Shown piece by piece: positions 10,791 to 24,358 of a stretch of DNA of 64,000 bases (its first letter is position 1; each line of letters begins with the position of its first letter). The stretch covers positions 1,259,683 through 1,323,682 of the forward strand of contig JAYKKR010000011.1 in NCBI GenBank assembly GCA_036971615.1, given 5' to 3'. Source of the DNA: Amyloporia xantha. Taxonomy: Eukaryota; Basidiomycota; Agaricomycetes; Polyporales; Adustoporiaceae. The translations under genes were made by a program, and so were the position numbers. The notes beneath the pieces were generated by a model that had not been told where the DNA came from, ran no database searches, and saw only the letters and a list, made by a program, of their open reading frames with translations.

Positions 10791-13700
10791 TTGGTGGTTA
10801 TTGCGTGCAATGTACCGCGCATCCAAATTGCAGCAAACTTACAACCCAGTCATACTAACCTTTACATTCAAACACATCCTCGTGAGCATGCCTCATAATG
10901 AGACCGCATATACCCTCTCCAAAGAGGGTTGGCCACTGACAAGCCGGTGTGACGCCTTACGACCCGGCGGTTGGAAACACATAGATGGTCACGAGCCATC
11001 GCGTTGAGATGGGGTGGTTCTGAGTACTTAAAAGCGCGCGCATATACGTGGCCTTGAGAGAATGACTGCAAGAAACCTAGCCATGGAGACGTTATGGCCA
11101 CATCCTCACTGCTCAGCAGAATCGTCCGTGCGTTGGACCCCTCTACGTGACTACGTCTGCTTTGCGCTCGCCCTCCAGCAAAATTTCATCCATCCCTAAT
11201 GATGGAAAAGCGGTGACAAGGATGCTATTGCTCCAGAGGTTCACGAATCAGGAATACGTACTGCGGCAGAAATCAGATCGACGTAAACCATACCTTCGCG
11301 AGCCGCATCCTGCTCTGACTGTGAAAGTTTGGGTATATGATTGGAGTTGACGAGTGGCTTAGCATCATCCCCGTCTATCAAGTCCAAAACCAGAAGAATT
11401 ATGTATCTCCGAGGGAGAAAATCGCAAACCTAGGGCAACCGCGGTGCAGAACGCGACGAACTCGTTCGGAAGCGCTGGTGCCAGATGTTCATCTCGATCG
11501 ATCCCGGAGTCCGGGGAATTCTCAAAGTCGAATACGTCTGGATAGGTCTGGATCTAACCGTTAACTAGTAACTCCTGCTAGCTATAGCCCTCGATACACG
11601 CTATATTGCACCTCTGGTATTGACGGATCCAAGACCATGTCCAGAGTACGCATCGTACATGAAGCTTCTGAACATCCACTGCACTCTGAGCCATACGACA
11701 AGTGGACATGTGCGATTGCCTCACTTCGACGTTTCTCTGACTGACGACTATTATTTCTGAATCCCCGAACTCTCCCCCGTCTGTGTCAGAGTCAGTGCAT
11801 CAGCCACGAAGAGAAGCTCTAGGGCCGAAAACATCCAGCATTGGCAGGCTCCTTTTCGAGCAGCAAATCTGCCGCACCCTCTAAATTGAACAGCGCGACT
11901 GTCCCTCGTCGCTCTTGCGATCCTCATCGTAGGGTCCGGTCTGACCTAATTCTACCCGAGGTCTAATCTACTCTACGCGAGATTAGAATCCCCACCTTTC
12001 GATGACCTCCGACACCTCATGTGGACGCTCGACGGGAACTACCAACTTTGCTGCATCTGGTCTCGGCCTTCTCCACCGACGGACAGTTATCGCTGCTCAC
12101 TGTCTAAAAACACGACCGCTACTTCTTCCGCCTCATACTCTCGTTCATCTGATGTCGATCGCTTTCCATTCGGAAGTGGTAACGCTGAGACCGTCCCCTC
12201 CCTCACACCTTGAATTTCGGGCTTTGTCATCGTCGGTGATGAATTGGGCTACATCGTCATATTCCCCTTGCACGCGAACAGTGTGTTATCTTCCGGAAGG
12301 TTTGAAGCGCATGAGGAAGGCGAAATTATAGCTCTGGCGTCGAACTCCTTCGTCTTAGCGTCGGAATCTCCGCGCGCCACAGCCGAAGCCGACGATTCGC
12401 TCTCGCTTTCCTTGGTTTGCACTTTGCATCATCGGTTGCCAGGCCTGGCGTCGGCGGGGAATAGGATGCAATCGAGCAAATGCTGCTCAAGAGAGACATC
12501 TTAGTGATGTTTGTTGACAAAAAAGTAACGGCATGGAAGGCAGGGCTGGTCGGGTCACACGGCAAGACCTACGGGCAAGGGAAACAGGTTGGAGATGCCA
12601 CACACATCGGGCTAGATGAGTGGAAATGTGAGTAAATGTCTCGATATATATTAGGATGTGCTGTGCTCATATTGCGTCTGATGAAACAACTAGAAATGTA
12701 TCGTAGAGTCTCGCAAGGATCTATGAGAGCGGACGCATACACGTCGTGTCCTCGGGAGATAGAGGGAAAGCCAGTTGATCCCGGCCATCTCGATCTTAGC
12801 GAAACGAAAGCAGTTGAATACGTGTTGATGATGAAGAAGAGAACAGATGTATCGACGCTCTGGCGTCGCCGAAGGCAAGGATGCCTCTAAGGCTGATATC
12901 GACGATCTGCAGACGTCGGTATCCGATCCTGCTGCGTTGATCGAGCAAGCACCAAGCACCGTCCACTACTACATCCTCGGAATCTATCTTCATGGACATT
13001 CGCGCGCTCGCGCTCGAGGAACAGCGTTGTCATCAACGGCCGCTCGCTATTGCATCCTGCGCCCTCGCCGTCCAACCAAAAAGTTCAAGTCTTGCCTCGT
13101 GTACGACCTGAGCCGATGGGAGCAGATTTCAGCATGAGCCCCATGGGCGGGTCCTTATCGTCTTCATTCCATGCGGAGAGTGGCACGTCCTCGCCTTCTG
13201 TATCTGAACCAGGGCAGCTTCCAATTGTCAATCGCACGCCGTCCTCTACAGGCTTGTCCATACCCAGTGCGCCGGGAAGTCCTCTGGTGACTCGCCGTTC
13301 CATGTTCGGTAGTCCCGAACTGACTCGCAGCGCGTGGAGCACGCCTCCACGGTCCACGCGGTCCTCGTCGTCCGTGCCATCCCCGCCTCATGGCTCGACC
13401 ACTTGACCGTCGCTTCCCGCGTTTCCCAGAATGATTCTGCCCGTTCACCAGGCGGGTGCTAGTCTTATCTCGGCTGGTTTGCATGGCAGGCCCATACGGG
13501 TTCCGGACCTGTTTTTGAGGCTTCTCTTCCCGAGGATATGGAAAGGCAGGATGAAGAGCTGCGTTTCGCAATAGAGTTAAACCTTGCTGAGGCTCGCAGT
13601 TGCGGGGAGGAAGTGTGATTTCTCGGATATTCCTGCATGGAAGCTAACTATTCTTCACACTATATGAGTTAGGAGACAAACCTTTCATGCCTCTGAGGAT

Positions 13701-14399
13701 ATAAGAGTCTTGACGTTTTAGTGTGGAGCCACATGGATATGTGGAATGATTCTGCTCACCTCGTAATGATTCGAATTCACGTCGGCGCCTCCTACATGGG
13801 AGTCTCAGACAAAATGTGCATGCGCACGTACAGCTGACTCATTGCTAGATGTTTATGTATTAGCAGCCGCCACGTACCATGGGTCGCTCTTTGCACGTCA
13901 CCCCCAGTACTATATTTCGATGTCTTCCTTCGTCTCTAAGCGGTGCTGTATTTCCCTTCTGAATTTAAGCTGGAGGGGAGGTTGAATGCAGCGCAGAAGG
14001 TATGTGCATTACCCAACACTTCTGACGAACTGGGCCAGAAGCTTTGCAGACCCGGCTATCAGACCAATTCTTATCCAGGGATGTTCAAAGAAAGACAGAT
14101 CTGGAAGATGAGTGTCCGTGTCAACGACTGCGGGAACGCTCGTCGGGAGAAGTGAGTATACAATGGCTACAATCGAATACAAATGAGCGTAGGATATGTC
14201 CGCCTCCTCGGATGTGAGGTACCACTTTGACCTGCATTCTATGTCATCAAAACGGGGAGTATCTGCATATTCGTTATGTATAAGATAATACATTTGTGAC
14301 GCTGGTATTTTGAACGTATCTGACGTCCTTCGTTCTTCTGTGGGATACCTGAAAATTGAGTCAGTGTGCACCGCTTAGTATCGTCTTCGCAGGGGGACG
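10791..14399. other. Spacer between the two duplicated segments
   Basis: No intact gene. About 12476-13406 is the better-kept relative of the decayed sequence at 3.6-4.3 kb. About 13856-14340 resembles 55000-55290, downstream of the fourth DUF6535 gene (shared CCGCCTCCTCGG, and a CGTTATGTATA segment), so it is old flank of this gene family. 11100-12000 shows nothing recognisable. Confidence 0.4.
12476..13406 (+). pseudogene. Remnant of an unknown gene, better-kept copy
   Basis: A readable stretch (EQMLLKRDILVMFVDKKV..AWKAG) ends near a plausible 5' splice site at about 12618. Further on, a Ser/Pro-rich frame at 13050-13406 contains SMFGSPELTRSAWSTPP. The frames between are broken. The partner copy at 3600-4300 is more decayed. 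No domain is recognised. It could also be a diverged exon set of a live gene, but no continuous exon chain could be built. Confidence 0.3.
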
Positions 14400-14563
14400 T
14401 ATCGGGCCTCAGGGTTACAAAGCAAAGCTAATAGATATAACCACCCGGTAGGAAACCTGGGGAAGCAGTATTACATATAGTCAACAGCGTATACGTGATG
14501 ATGTTCCATTGGATCAATAAGGGTTGTCCTATCGTCTCCTGACATGCGCACGGGCATGACGTG

Positions 14564-17500
14564 TCACATTGTTGGTGCGGGGCATGATCGTGGCGTTTCT
14601 GGCTCATTACCTGTGTCAGGTGGTGATGGAGCTACAGGCCGTCCTGCGCTAGAAACAGGAATGTTTAGTAGTGATGCTCCAAGTATCGCCGAAAGACGCA
14701 CGGATCAGAGTTTCTCTCGAGACGTTGGTGCATGTGATGTAGAGAGTCCCTTACAAGAATTCGTAACCAGCTATCGTCGGAAGGGCACTGAGAAGCGCAT
14801 CTATCCAAAGCAATAACGATGTCCTGGGTTAGCAAACTAGCGTCCAAGTTGGCGACAGCGTCGATGCGCTCCAGAAGCTCTTCGACTTTGTACCAATTGG
14901 AAGATCCACTATCAATCTTCACCATCACGGAATCTCTGCTGATATACGCAGTCACAGTGTGTAGTGCTTTGTCGATTTCGTCTCTGATCTCATCGAAGTC
15001 CATGCGAGGAAGTTTGGCAGAAAACCCCAGCGCGGAACTTGCGATGCGTAAGAATGATGCTACATCCAGATGTTCGCATAGATCTGGCAGACATGAAAGC
15101 AACATGACAGTGTCTGTCGGAATGTAGAGTAAGCACCCTATGGTGTAAGAGAGGGTAGACACGAGACTTGCCTTTCTTGCCCACTTGAAAATTGTTGTCG
15201 AATTGCCATATGATAAACGCTAGCTGATTGCGAGCACTCCTCCCAGCTTTGGTGTCCTTGAGTAAACTGATGAGGCGATTATAAGGCTCGGATTTTGCAT
15301 CAGTGACAGCATCAAAAAGTGAGTAAAGATGATCCAGAATGCGCGCATAGTGTTCATCCCGCACGGCAATATCTATGGAACTGGCATTAATCTTGGATAG
15401 CAGCCCGACAGACATGTCAGCCATCGCAGCAACAGTGTGACGGCCCTGTTCCCATCGATACAACCACAGCGTGGATGATGAGATGTACAAGAACGATTCG
15501 ACGTCCAGTTGTTCGCATAGATCTTGCAGACACGAAAGCAACATGACAGTGTCTGAAAGAATGGAAAATGAGCGCCCTATGGTACGAGAGAGGGTAGACA
15601 TGAGACTCACCCTGTATGCCCACTTCAAATTTGTCGTCGAATTTCTGGATCAACGTTGCTAGCTTATCGCGAGTACTTTACCCAACTTCGGTGTCCTTGA
15701 GTAAACTGAGGAGGCGATTATAAGGCTCGCATTTCGCATCCGTGACAGCATTGAAAACTGAGTCAAGGTGACTTAGAACGCGCGCATAGTGTTCGTCCCG
15801 CACGGTAGCATCTGTGGAACTTGCACTGATCTTGGATAGTAGGTCGACGGACATGTCAGCAATCCCAGCAACAGTTCGACTGTCCTGTTCCCTCGGATGC
15901 CAGATCGGTGTCGGCGGGTTGGTGGAAGTATTCATTTCGTGTGCCCTGTGCTCCACGATGCTCCAGAATGCAGGGAGTGCAACCTCAAGATCACTGCTCC
16001 TCAGGATCGGCCCCACAACTGCCTCGAGGGACAACTTGTCCATCAAGGCTTGGTCTGCCTCCACAAGCATGACAAGGTTGTGTCCACCCTTAGTGCTCTT
16101 CTCTTCGTAACGCATAGAGGCGTTATCAAAATCACTCCAACTGTCCAGCTTGAGCCACTCCCTCCGTGAGGCACACCAATTGGACGAATAGTCATATATA
16201 TATCTGGCTACTTGTTCCGCATAGGGGTTGTTGTTCGTGAAGTATACGTTCTGGGCCCAATCGCGCATGTGTGCTGTGAGCGGATAGCAGGCTCTTCTGA
16301 GATGCAGCAAGAACTGGACCCACGACCATGCCTGAGGAGACTTGTAAGGGCAACCAGGCACGAAGCCTGGAATGAACACTGTGAACATAGCTGGAACCAG
16401 ACCAACAACGGTCAGCGCTGTGACCACTCCAGCAACAACGTAGTTGTATGTCCAAAGCAGCTCCACTAGTCCGATGAGAAATAGTGCGAGAGATAGCTGC
16501 AAGAGGAGCGGAAGGATGCTGATGATCCCCTCAACTTTCCACTTGGTAAGGCTACGACGGCGGTGAGACCAGAGCCGAACTAGTTGACGAGACGTGGTTG
16601 TGGTTTGTTCCGTGTACTGATGAAGCCATTGGCTCACGGAAATAGCAAGTGATCCGGCACTCAGACTGCAGACAAGCGCAGCGAACCACAACGAGGCTGT
16701 CGAGACGGTGACATGAGCCTGTGAGTAGGCAGTAGGGGAGAACGGAGCTTGTGTCAAATTGCGACCGAAATCCGTTGCCATGGCTGCCAGCTGTGCGGAT
16801 ATGACTATGAGAGCTTGCGTGGTCATATCTGGCGTCTGCGGCTGAAGATAGATATAAAACGGGACGATAAATCCAGTCAATACCGTCGAAAAGAGACCGG
16901 CCTGTGGTTTAAATCGTCAGCCATCTCTTTGAGTAGGAAGACGAGTCACTGGTGCGACCGCATTCAAGGTGGTCGTGCCAGAGATGACCACGCAAAGTAA
17001 AAGATACGCACAAAAAGAAGCAGATAATTGATATCTTCCTTCCATTTCTCTACGAGGGCATTTTCATGTTTCCATACATCTTCCGCACACTTGTCCCATG
17101 CAGCACAGGCATCCCCATCGGCCGGCTGGGCCAGGGCTTCGATGTTGTCATTGTCATTGGTCTGCAATCCTGTTGACACTGTAAGAACAGGGTCCTCCGC
17201 CCGTAAGCCAGGGTCAGATCTATCTGTGTCAACTGCTGGCTGTGCGTCTGCATCGGTTTGAAGTGTGCGATCACTGCTGCGCCTCGCTGTTTCTATCTGC
17301 TCTCCACGAACCATCGTCGCTCAGACTCATGGCAGTGAAGCGCAACTAATAAACGTACCCCAAGCTGCCGAGTACCACGCGATAACGGAAGTCTTTGCTC
17401 AGCATCAGACGGAGATATATCAGGATCATTGTTGACGCTCGAAGATCTAAGTCCACTGTCCGCATTCTGTGTTGTCTACACGTTATTCAACCGATTAAAT

Positions 17501-17775
17501 CACGGACTAACAAGGCTCACGTAGTCTTTATTGTCCGCTCGGCTCGAGTCATTTTCATCTGCGGAGAGGGAGTGTGTTTTCGCCGCTTCCATGGGGATCT
17601 CTTCCCCGACGGCGGGCACGCTCTGAGAGGGAGCTGCACTCTGCTCGGGACTGGTATTGTTTTGCCCGTCGACGAGGCTGTGCTGCACGCTGGAAGCCAG
17701 ATCAGTTGGCCGGCACACATTCGTCGAAGACGCTTTCGAATGCCTAGATTGACTTCTACCCCGTCTCTTCGCCAT
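14564..17775 (-). pseudogene. DUF6535 family gene, copy B, with premature stop
   Basis: Exons parallel copy A: 17775-17521, 17466-17359, 17296-17012, 16901-15611, 15552-15172, 15113-14702, 14648-14564. Phases agree, and an unbroken product would be about 938 aa. At 15678-15680 a TAA stop sits where copy A has CAA (Q in DTEVGQSTR), cutting the product to about 623 aa. The truncated protein would keep all four hydrophobic segments of the DUF6535 region but lose most of the C-terminal half. The fifth intron starts GCAAGT (GC-AG type). One changed base explains the stop, so the gene may be recently lost or may make a short form. Polymorphism or sequencing error is also possible. Confidence 0.8.
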
Positions 17776-17829
17776 GGATTGGAGCGTATTGAGAGTGAGA
17801 AGACAAGGATGTAGTGGGTGTGTCAGGCT

Positions 17830-20225
17830 CTCTAGACTTGCGCCTGTCTGCGCGATAAGCTTTGTAACATAATCGATATGAATGAACTTGGAATATGCGG
17901 GACTATCCGATGTCAAGAACCACACACATGTTGCAGGGAAGCCTTTCGATGCCATGAGATATGCGGAACCTTGATGGCTCTGACGCTCTAATGTCCGGTG
18001 AGAAGTAACCTCGGAATAGTCCACGAGTCGTCCTTATGCCACAATAGCTATGGGCCATATAGAGCATCATCACAAATGGAAGACCGCGCACGATAGCCAT
18101 GAAATGAGTACCACGATTTTAGGTGTTAGCGCGCGGATTCGAGCTAGCGCTAAAGCCAAATCCCAGGAATAGATGCTAGTGCATGTTCGCCACGCGTGAC
18201 GGCCACCCAATGCTAGCCAGCGACCGTCCAAAGCCTCAAGATTGACCCGATAGCATAGATGGACTTCCACGGTTGGCAAATATTTTTTATCCACTTGTAT
18301 TTGCATCAAACCAGACGAGAACTTCACAAGCGCGGGTATTGAAGCAGCCTGCAGTACCTTTTGGGCGGCCAGTGGCCACCCACCAGGGCATGGGAACTGT
18401 CATAAACGGAGCGCGGGGATGTCATGTGCTGTTGTGATTGGGCGACGAGTTCGTAGTAGAACAACATCTTGAGAGCGAAGCGAGATGGGTAGGCTGGGCT
18501 AGCCATCTTCGATGAAGCAACAGCGGCAACGAGTAAGATCTTGCGCAATAGCCTGTGCACACTCGCATGACGCAACGTATACGTTGGGACAGATAACAAA
18601 GTGAGCGATTATAGCATGTCGAAGGTGACACGGGCAGCAACAACGCATGTCCTAACGAACCATCGAGTCCCCTTAAGTAGAGATAAACTTGAGGCCGATC
18701 GGGGACACGCTCCCTGTGATGAAAGCAGAAGCAATCTGAGGTATCTCCTCACCCACATCTGTCCAAAACAAAAATAGCACGAGATCAGAGAGCTGTCGGC
18801 ATAGATCGTCGCAGGTCATGGTGAACCATGGCAGTCAGAACTCATCCTTCGGTCAACGCGGAACGGCAGCCTGGCCGCTGTACTGCGTCGAGTTGAATCA
18901 GAAAGGGAGCCCGAACATCTGATTAGAGTAAGGTGAACTCCAAACGGGCGAGGAATGGTATCAGACGAGCGCCGAACCAGGTAACGCTGGGCATCAAGTC
19001 GTGCGGACTGGGACTTGACTGGTACGTGCTTTACGTCGACGTCGGTATGATCACCATCTGGTCCTTCCTTGGAGTCTGACGCAGCCTGAAGGTCGATGAG
19101 TTAGGAGGGAGATACGCTTTGGCCTATAAGCATGTCTAGTGGGCCGTCGATCGTTACCGGCTGACGTCGGTCCTCACTACGAGGAACAGGATACATGTAT
19201 CTTGCGGCAATAGAATTTGTCGGTATTTTCAATATCTCGTCCCGTGAGATAGAGAAGACAAGCCCGCGGCTATCTGACTGATATAGGGTGAGAAAGATTA
19301 GCTATAGAAAGACAGCTTGCATGAGCGATCTTGACGTGGTATTCAGAAGTGCGTTCTACTAACCAGGGCATGCGCCTAGTCGACCAGGTATACAAACGTA
19401 GGGGAGGGAGTGACACAGAATAGCGTCGATACTGCGCTGATATCGCGGGAGGGTACACCACTCCGAGATGCTGCTCAGAGGGAGGTTGAGCGCGACACAT
19501 TCGATGCGCGCCAAGCCAAAGTCCGGAAGGACCGTGATAGCATTAGATCGTTTCACGGGTCAGCAGCGCCACATTTAGAGAGACTGAGAAAAAGACTCAA
19601 TCAGCGATGTGAGTAGACTGGGAGATTGATCAACTGGAACTTACTGAAGAAACAATAGGCAATCAAAAACCAATCCATAGGCAGAACGCACTGGGCCAGG
19701 AACATGGCCCCTTTGAGAAGATAAAACATCTTCGTGTGCTCTACAGTGATTCGTCTCTCGCCATCGGGGGCCCTAAACAAGCGGGTCCATCCGGAGAGCT
19801 CGGCCTACAGAATGAGTGGAAATATACATTCCTTTAGCATTGAAATATATAAAACATGATCTGTACGACACACCAAGAATTATCATAGGACTGAAACGCG
19901 CTTGGGAGTATGGCCCGGCTTGCTGGCAGTTGTCGATCGTTAGATTTGACAGCAGTGGTGCTTATGATAACTGCAGCAGGTCATGACGAGATGACTTAAT
20001 ATCAGAGCATGTACGAAGTGATTGATAGTCGTTTTATGACGAATGTATGTCAAGTGAGGGCAGGAGCACGATTGAGTCGACGGCTTCGCGGGCCGGATGA
20101 GATTAGACCACCAAGCCTAATCTGATTGAATCACTTGAGCAATGCCGGAGGGACGGGGAAAAGTGAAGAGAAGCAGGGAACATTGACGAATGCTAAGAAA
20201 TGTGAAGGCCAGCGACTTTGAAAGA
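17830..20225. other. Upstream flank of DUF6535 copy B, no intact gene
   Basis: Matches 8720-10790 with many small indels. It includes ATAATCGATATGAATGAAC near 17870, which also occurs in copy A. No continuous frame is shared by the two copies. Confidence 0.4.
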
Positions 20226-21194
20226 GACTTGAAAGAGGCTCGAATGAGTCCCAAGGAGCCTTCCACACCGCGAAGGTTATCTGGATTAGCGCCCCGATCT
20301 AATCTCGTGCCACTGTAAGTTACTGGCAGTCTGGCACCAGGATGTCTAGTACTACTGTCTATATCACTGTACGAGACTGTACGCATTGCACCTAATGCTG
20401 CGGGCCGAAAATCTCTAGCCAGCACTTCTACGACGCTACAAATGTCATAGCATCCGCGTATCAATACTTACTGAGGCACCAACGACTCGACAGGTTCGTC
20501 CGTACTTATCTCATATTACTACTCATCATTGCCGATGTTTTACCATACAGAACAAGGAAATTCCTCGCATTCTTATTCGTCAAAGTCTCTCGCCATAATT
20601 CCTCGCTACACACTCCGGATCACACCAGCCACAATAAATCGTGCATCTCTGGATACATCAATACTGAAGATAGGTACCTACTTCGGGCTGCCCCTCGTAG
20701 TATAGCGGAAACTCACAGCCTATCGTAGATACGCCTGTATGAGGATCGCTTTATCAGATGTTTTATCGTCATGACATATCGAGCTTTAGCATGGGTGAGT
20801 TCATCCGCTTACTCTCTACTGTCTCAAAATATCGCGGGATATCGATTCTAAATGAACGGCAAAAGTATGCATCAAACAAGAATGAAGCCGGCTCGGTTAA
20901 TCGGAACGGTGACGGCACAAAGTGATCTGGTGTGTTCCTTGAAAGGTATCGCCGTTCAAGTCTGACTAAGTAGGCTATCGTCCCGAACGAACTCTCTGAC
21001 GATGAAGTCTTGCATGCTATAATCGCAATTTAACCAAGCCGTAGCAAAACTTGGGAATACATTGGTAACACGTATAGATGAGCTGATTGTCATATGATAG
21101 CCCACCTCCATACTGCAATAGCAGCCAAGAAACCCTGATATTCCTGCCCCGACGGTCTGCGCCGTCCCGCGAATAGTGTACTCGTTGCCACATT
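20226..21194. other. Gap without recognised features
   Basis: The stretch between the duplicated segment and the next DUF6535 gene has no long frame with coding character and no repeat I recognise. Confidence 0.4.
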
Positions 21195-23990
21195 CTACTG
21201 GCTTTTTTCTGGACTCGTTTCTCCAGGTGGTGGTGGAGCCGCGGGCCTTGCAGATGCATCAAGATTACTTGGTCAGTCATTAAAAAAGTGCAGACAAAGA
21301 CGTACGTGTCAGAAGATGGGCTGTCAAGTTCACGCAGCTTGTGTAGTGATTTTTGAATCCACGTGGACCATATATTGTCGTCAGGGCATTTGGAAGAGCA
21401 TTGGTCCAAAGTGTTAAAAATCTTAGGAGTGAGCAGCCTGAAGCTCCGAGTGTTATCCAATTCTGCCACTTCGACGATTTCCTCAAGGAGGCTTAAGAAT
21501 GAATACCAATCTCCGCCTTCAGTTATGTTTCTGGTCACTGATTCTAGATTTGAAGGGGAGAAATAGTCGGCTATGGCGGCTAGCGCATCTCGAACAACAG
21601 GTCCAACCTCCGCGAATTGCCCAGACTTGCGGGATAGACATGACGAAAGTTGCAATGTAGAATGCGAGATCAACAAGAAGGGAAGTGGAGCGAGATTTTG
21701 ACATAGACCCGACAGACATGACAACAGCTTGGTGATATCTGGCGCGACAACAGCAAGGGATTTATGAATTATAAAGGCAGTCTGCAGAGATGACCAATGA
21801 GAACATACCGAGAGAAGCAACTTCAAACCAATCATCGTACTCCCAGATCACTGAAACAATTTTTACACGGACACTCTCGGTGATCTCTGGGTTTGCGAGT
21901 ATGCCAAACAGACGGACGTAAGCCGTCGTGTCCGCCTGTGGCACAGCACTCAGGACTCCGAAGAGAATATCAAGGACACGAAGGCTATGTTTCTCTCGTT
22001 CTTCGCTGTCTTGCATTGACAGTGTCGGATTGATTCTTGAGAACAAGTCAAGAGACATCTTAGCGATCATGGCAACGGTTTGACGGTCTTGTTCGGTGAG
22101 GTACCAGACGAGAGTGGGTGGTTCGATTGAAGTATCGACTCCATGGGCTCTGTGCTGAGAGATGCTGTAGAAAGCACGAAGTGAAATAGTAAGATCACTT
22201 TCCTCCAAGATCGGCGATACGATTTTCTCGAGAGACAGCTCGTCCATCATGGCTTTTTCTACATCCATGAGAATCGTGAGATTATCGCCGTCTTGTTCTT
22301 GAAGGGTGCGCATGGCGAGGTCGTCAATGTCTCTCCAATTCCGCAAATTCAACCAAGCGATTTGCAAGCTGCGCCACTCGTCAAGATAATCGTAAGCGGC
22401 CTTTGCCCATCGCTCTGTACGATTATTGTCGTTTCGGAGATATATTTCCCATGACCAAGTTCGTATCTTGGATACGACCCAATAGCGAGCATTTCTCCAC
22501 TGTTGAAACAATCGGATAAACCACCATGCTTGTGGCGACTTGAAAGGGCAGTCCGGCATGAAAGCTGGGATCAATGCACCGCACAACGGGAGCAGTAGTA
22601 GCAATATGACCAAGGCCATGATGCCACCGGCAACTGCATGATTGAGGGTCCATAGCATTTGTACGAGACCAACGAGGAACAAGGATATGGCGATTTGCAA
22701 CAGAATAGGAAGTAAATTGATGATATCTGGAACCCCCCACTTCATTCGGCTGCGGTGGAGGAAGGACCATTTACCAACCCTCCGATGATATGTAGAATCA
22801 TCCCGTTCAGCGCCAGTGTATAGCCACTGGTTGACTGAGATGGCGATAGAAGCTGTACCAAGACTGAGGATAAGGGCCGAGGTCCAAAGGATAATTATCG
22901 ATTCGGAGATGTGTTCATAGTATGACGGCGTTTGTATTGAAGCTGACAATTCCGTACAGGCCCCGTCAATGTTCCCAAGCTTGCATGTGAGCATTGTCAG
23001 CCGAGTGTACATGGCCATGAAAGCTTGAGAGTCTGTTGTCGATTTGAGAGAGCCATAATATTGTACGACGAACCCGGTAAGCGCTGCGGAAACAAGACCA
23101 GCCTAAGTGTGATTGTGAGTTTCTACGACATATTCGCAGAAATATTCGAGACGATCATGAAAGAGGAGTGGCTAAGCGACACCCATTGATATAATATCGC
23201 ACATGTATCATACGGTGCGCCCCATATAACATGCATTGAATGCAGATACTCACAATCAAAATCCAGTTATTTAGCTGATCGTGCCACTCCTGAATAGTGT
23301 CCTTTTCGAGTTGTCGGACAGCTTTGGCACACTTTTTCCATGCACGCGATACATCGGGAACAGGTCGCTGCTGATGGTTTTCACTGACATTCGGTCGGGT
23401 TGATGCCTCTACTGCCCCTCGTGGCCTTTCAGATCCATTCGTGGTAGGTTGTTGAATATCGGGACGGGTTGCATGCCCATCACTGGCAGTCTGGTCCACA
23501 GAGGCTAAGTTTTCCTTTTCAGAGATGCTTCTTGTCGGCTTCACATATTATAAGCTCGAGACATATAAAATACATGGCTAACGGACACACCTGTATAGAT
23601 GCCATGGCTTTCGGTGGCCCCGATTTTTCCCTGGTAGGATCGACATCCCGACTGGAGATCGAACCTCTACTGCTATTCGTGATCTACATGCCCCATGATA
23701 ATAAGCCCCAGACTTCGAGGTGGAAACATGTGTGGACGTACGCTGTCACCAGTGTCATTCTCACTATCAGTGGAAGATTCGACTCGAATATCTTGCAGAG
23801 GTGCGTCCTGGCCTTCTACAGCTCCTGATCGTGTTGACAGATTAACGATGTCCGAGTCGAGGTTGACAGGAGGAGCTTGTGTATCGGCAACCCTTCCCTC
23901 CCTCTCCGTATCCCCCTCCTGCCTTATGTTTTCGGCCCGTGAATCTGAGTTGGATCGTGCAGACCCGCTACGTCTGTGTCTGTTACCCAT
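21195..23990 (-). CDS. DUF6535 family membrane protein, copy C (6 exons)
   Basis: Inferred exons: 23990-23742, 23683-23591, 23538-23254, 23102-21809, 21738-21306, 21246-21195. All phases agree and give about 801 aa. The start MGNRHRRSGS matches the basic start of the other family members. Exon 3 is exactly 285 nt, as in copies A and B, and ends in the helical segment W..CAKAV..LEKDTI.EWH. Exon 4 begins AGLVSAALTGFVV and carries the four hydrophobic segments. The final small exon is proline-rich (PAAPPPPGE), as in copy B. It has no internal 441 bp duplication, so it shows the ancestral gene form. Function unknown. Confidence 0.83.
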
Positions 23991-24330
23991 GGTATTGCCA
24001 GCAATGTGGGAGCTAGAACAAGGGGGGTATGCAGGCTTACAAGGCCGGCAGCTGTTCTAAGCAGTGGATATAAATGTCTTTTTGCAAGCGCTTCGTTCAT
24101 CTGATGTGTGGTTAGGAACATCTGTCAAGGTGGCAGACTTGCATGGAAGCGCTTCGGATTTTGGGAGTCACAGAGCTGGACCCATGTAAATTGACACGTA
24201 TCTAAGTTTCTCGCAGTTGAATATGGCATAGTCTCTACTAGAGTGATATAGCATGTGAATGACAGTAATCACGCGATTCATCGGTTTCGAAGTTACCAAA
24301 TAATGTTTGCTTGTCAAGGAAGGCCAACTG

Positions 24331-24358
24331 CATCAGCAAAACCCAACATTTTCCTTAA
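24331..24358 (+). repeat. Left terminal inverted repeat of the Plavaka element
   Basis: Reads CATCAGCAAAACCCAAC then TTTTCCTTA. It pairs with 35246-35272 with few mismatches and one or two gaps. Confidence 0.65.

Larger units (their letters stand above)
14400..20225. repeat. Duplicated segment, copy B
   Basis: Direct duplicate of 5264-10790, offset by about 9.1-9.4 kb. It carries the DUF6535 copy with a nonsense codon plus matching flanks. The internal 441 bp duplication is present in both copies, so it is older than the segment duplication. Confidence 0.8.
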
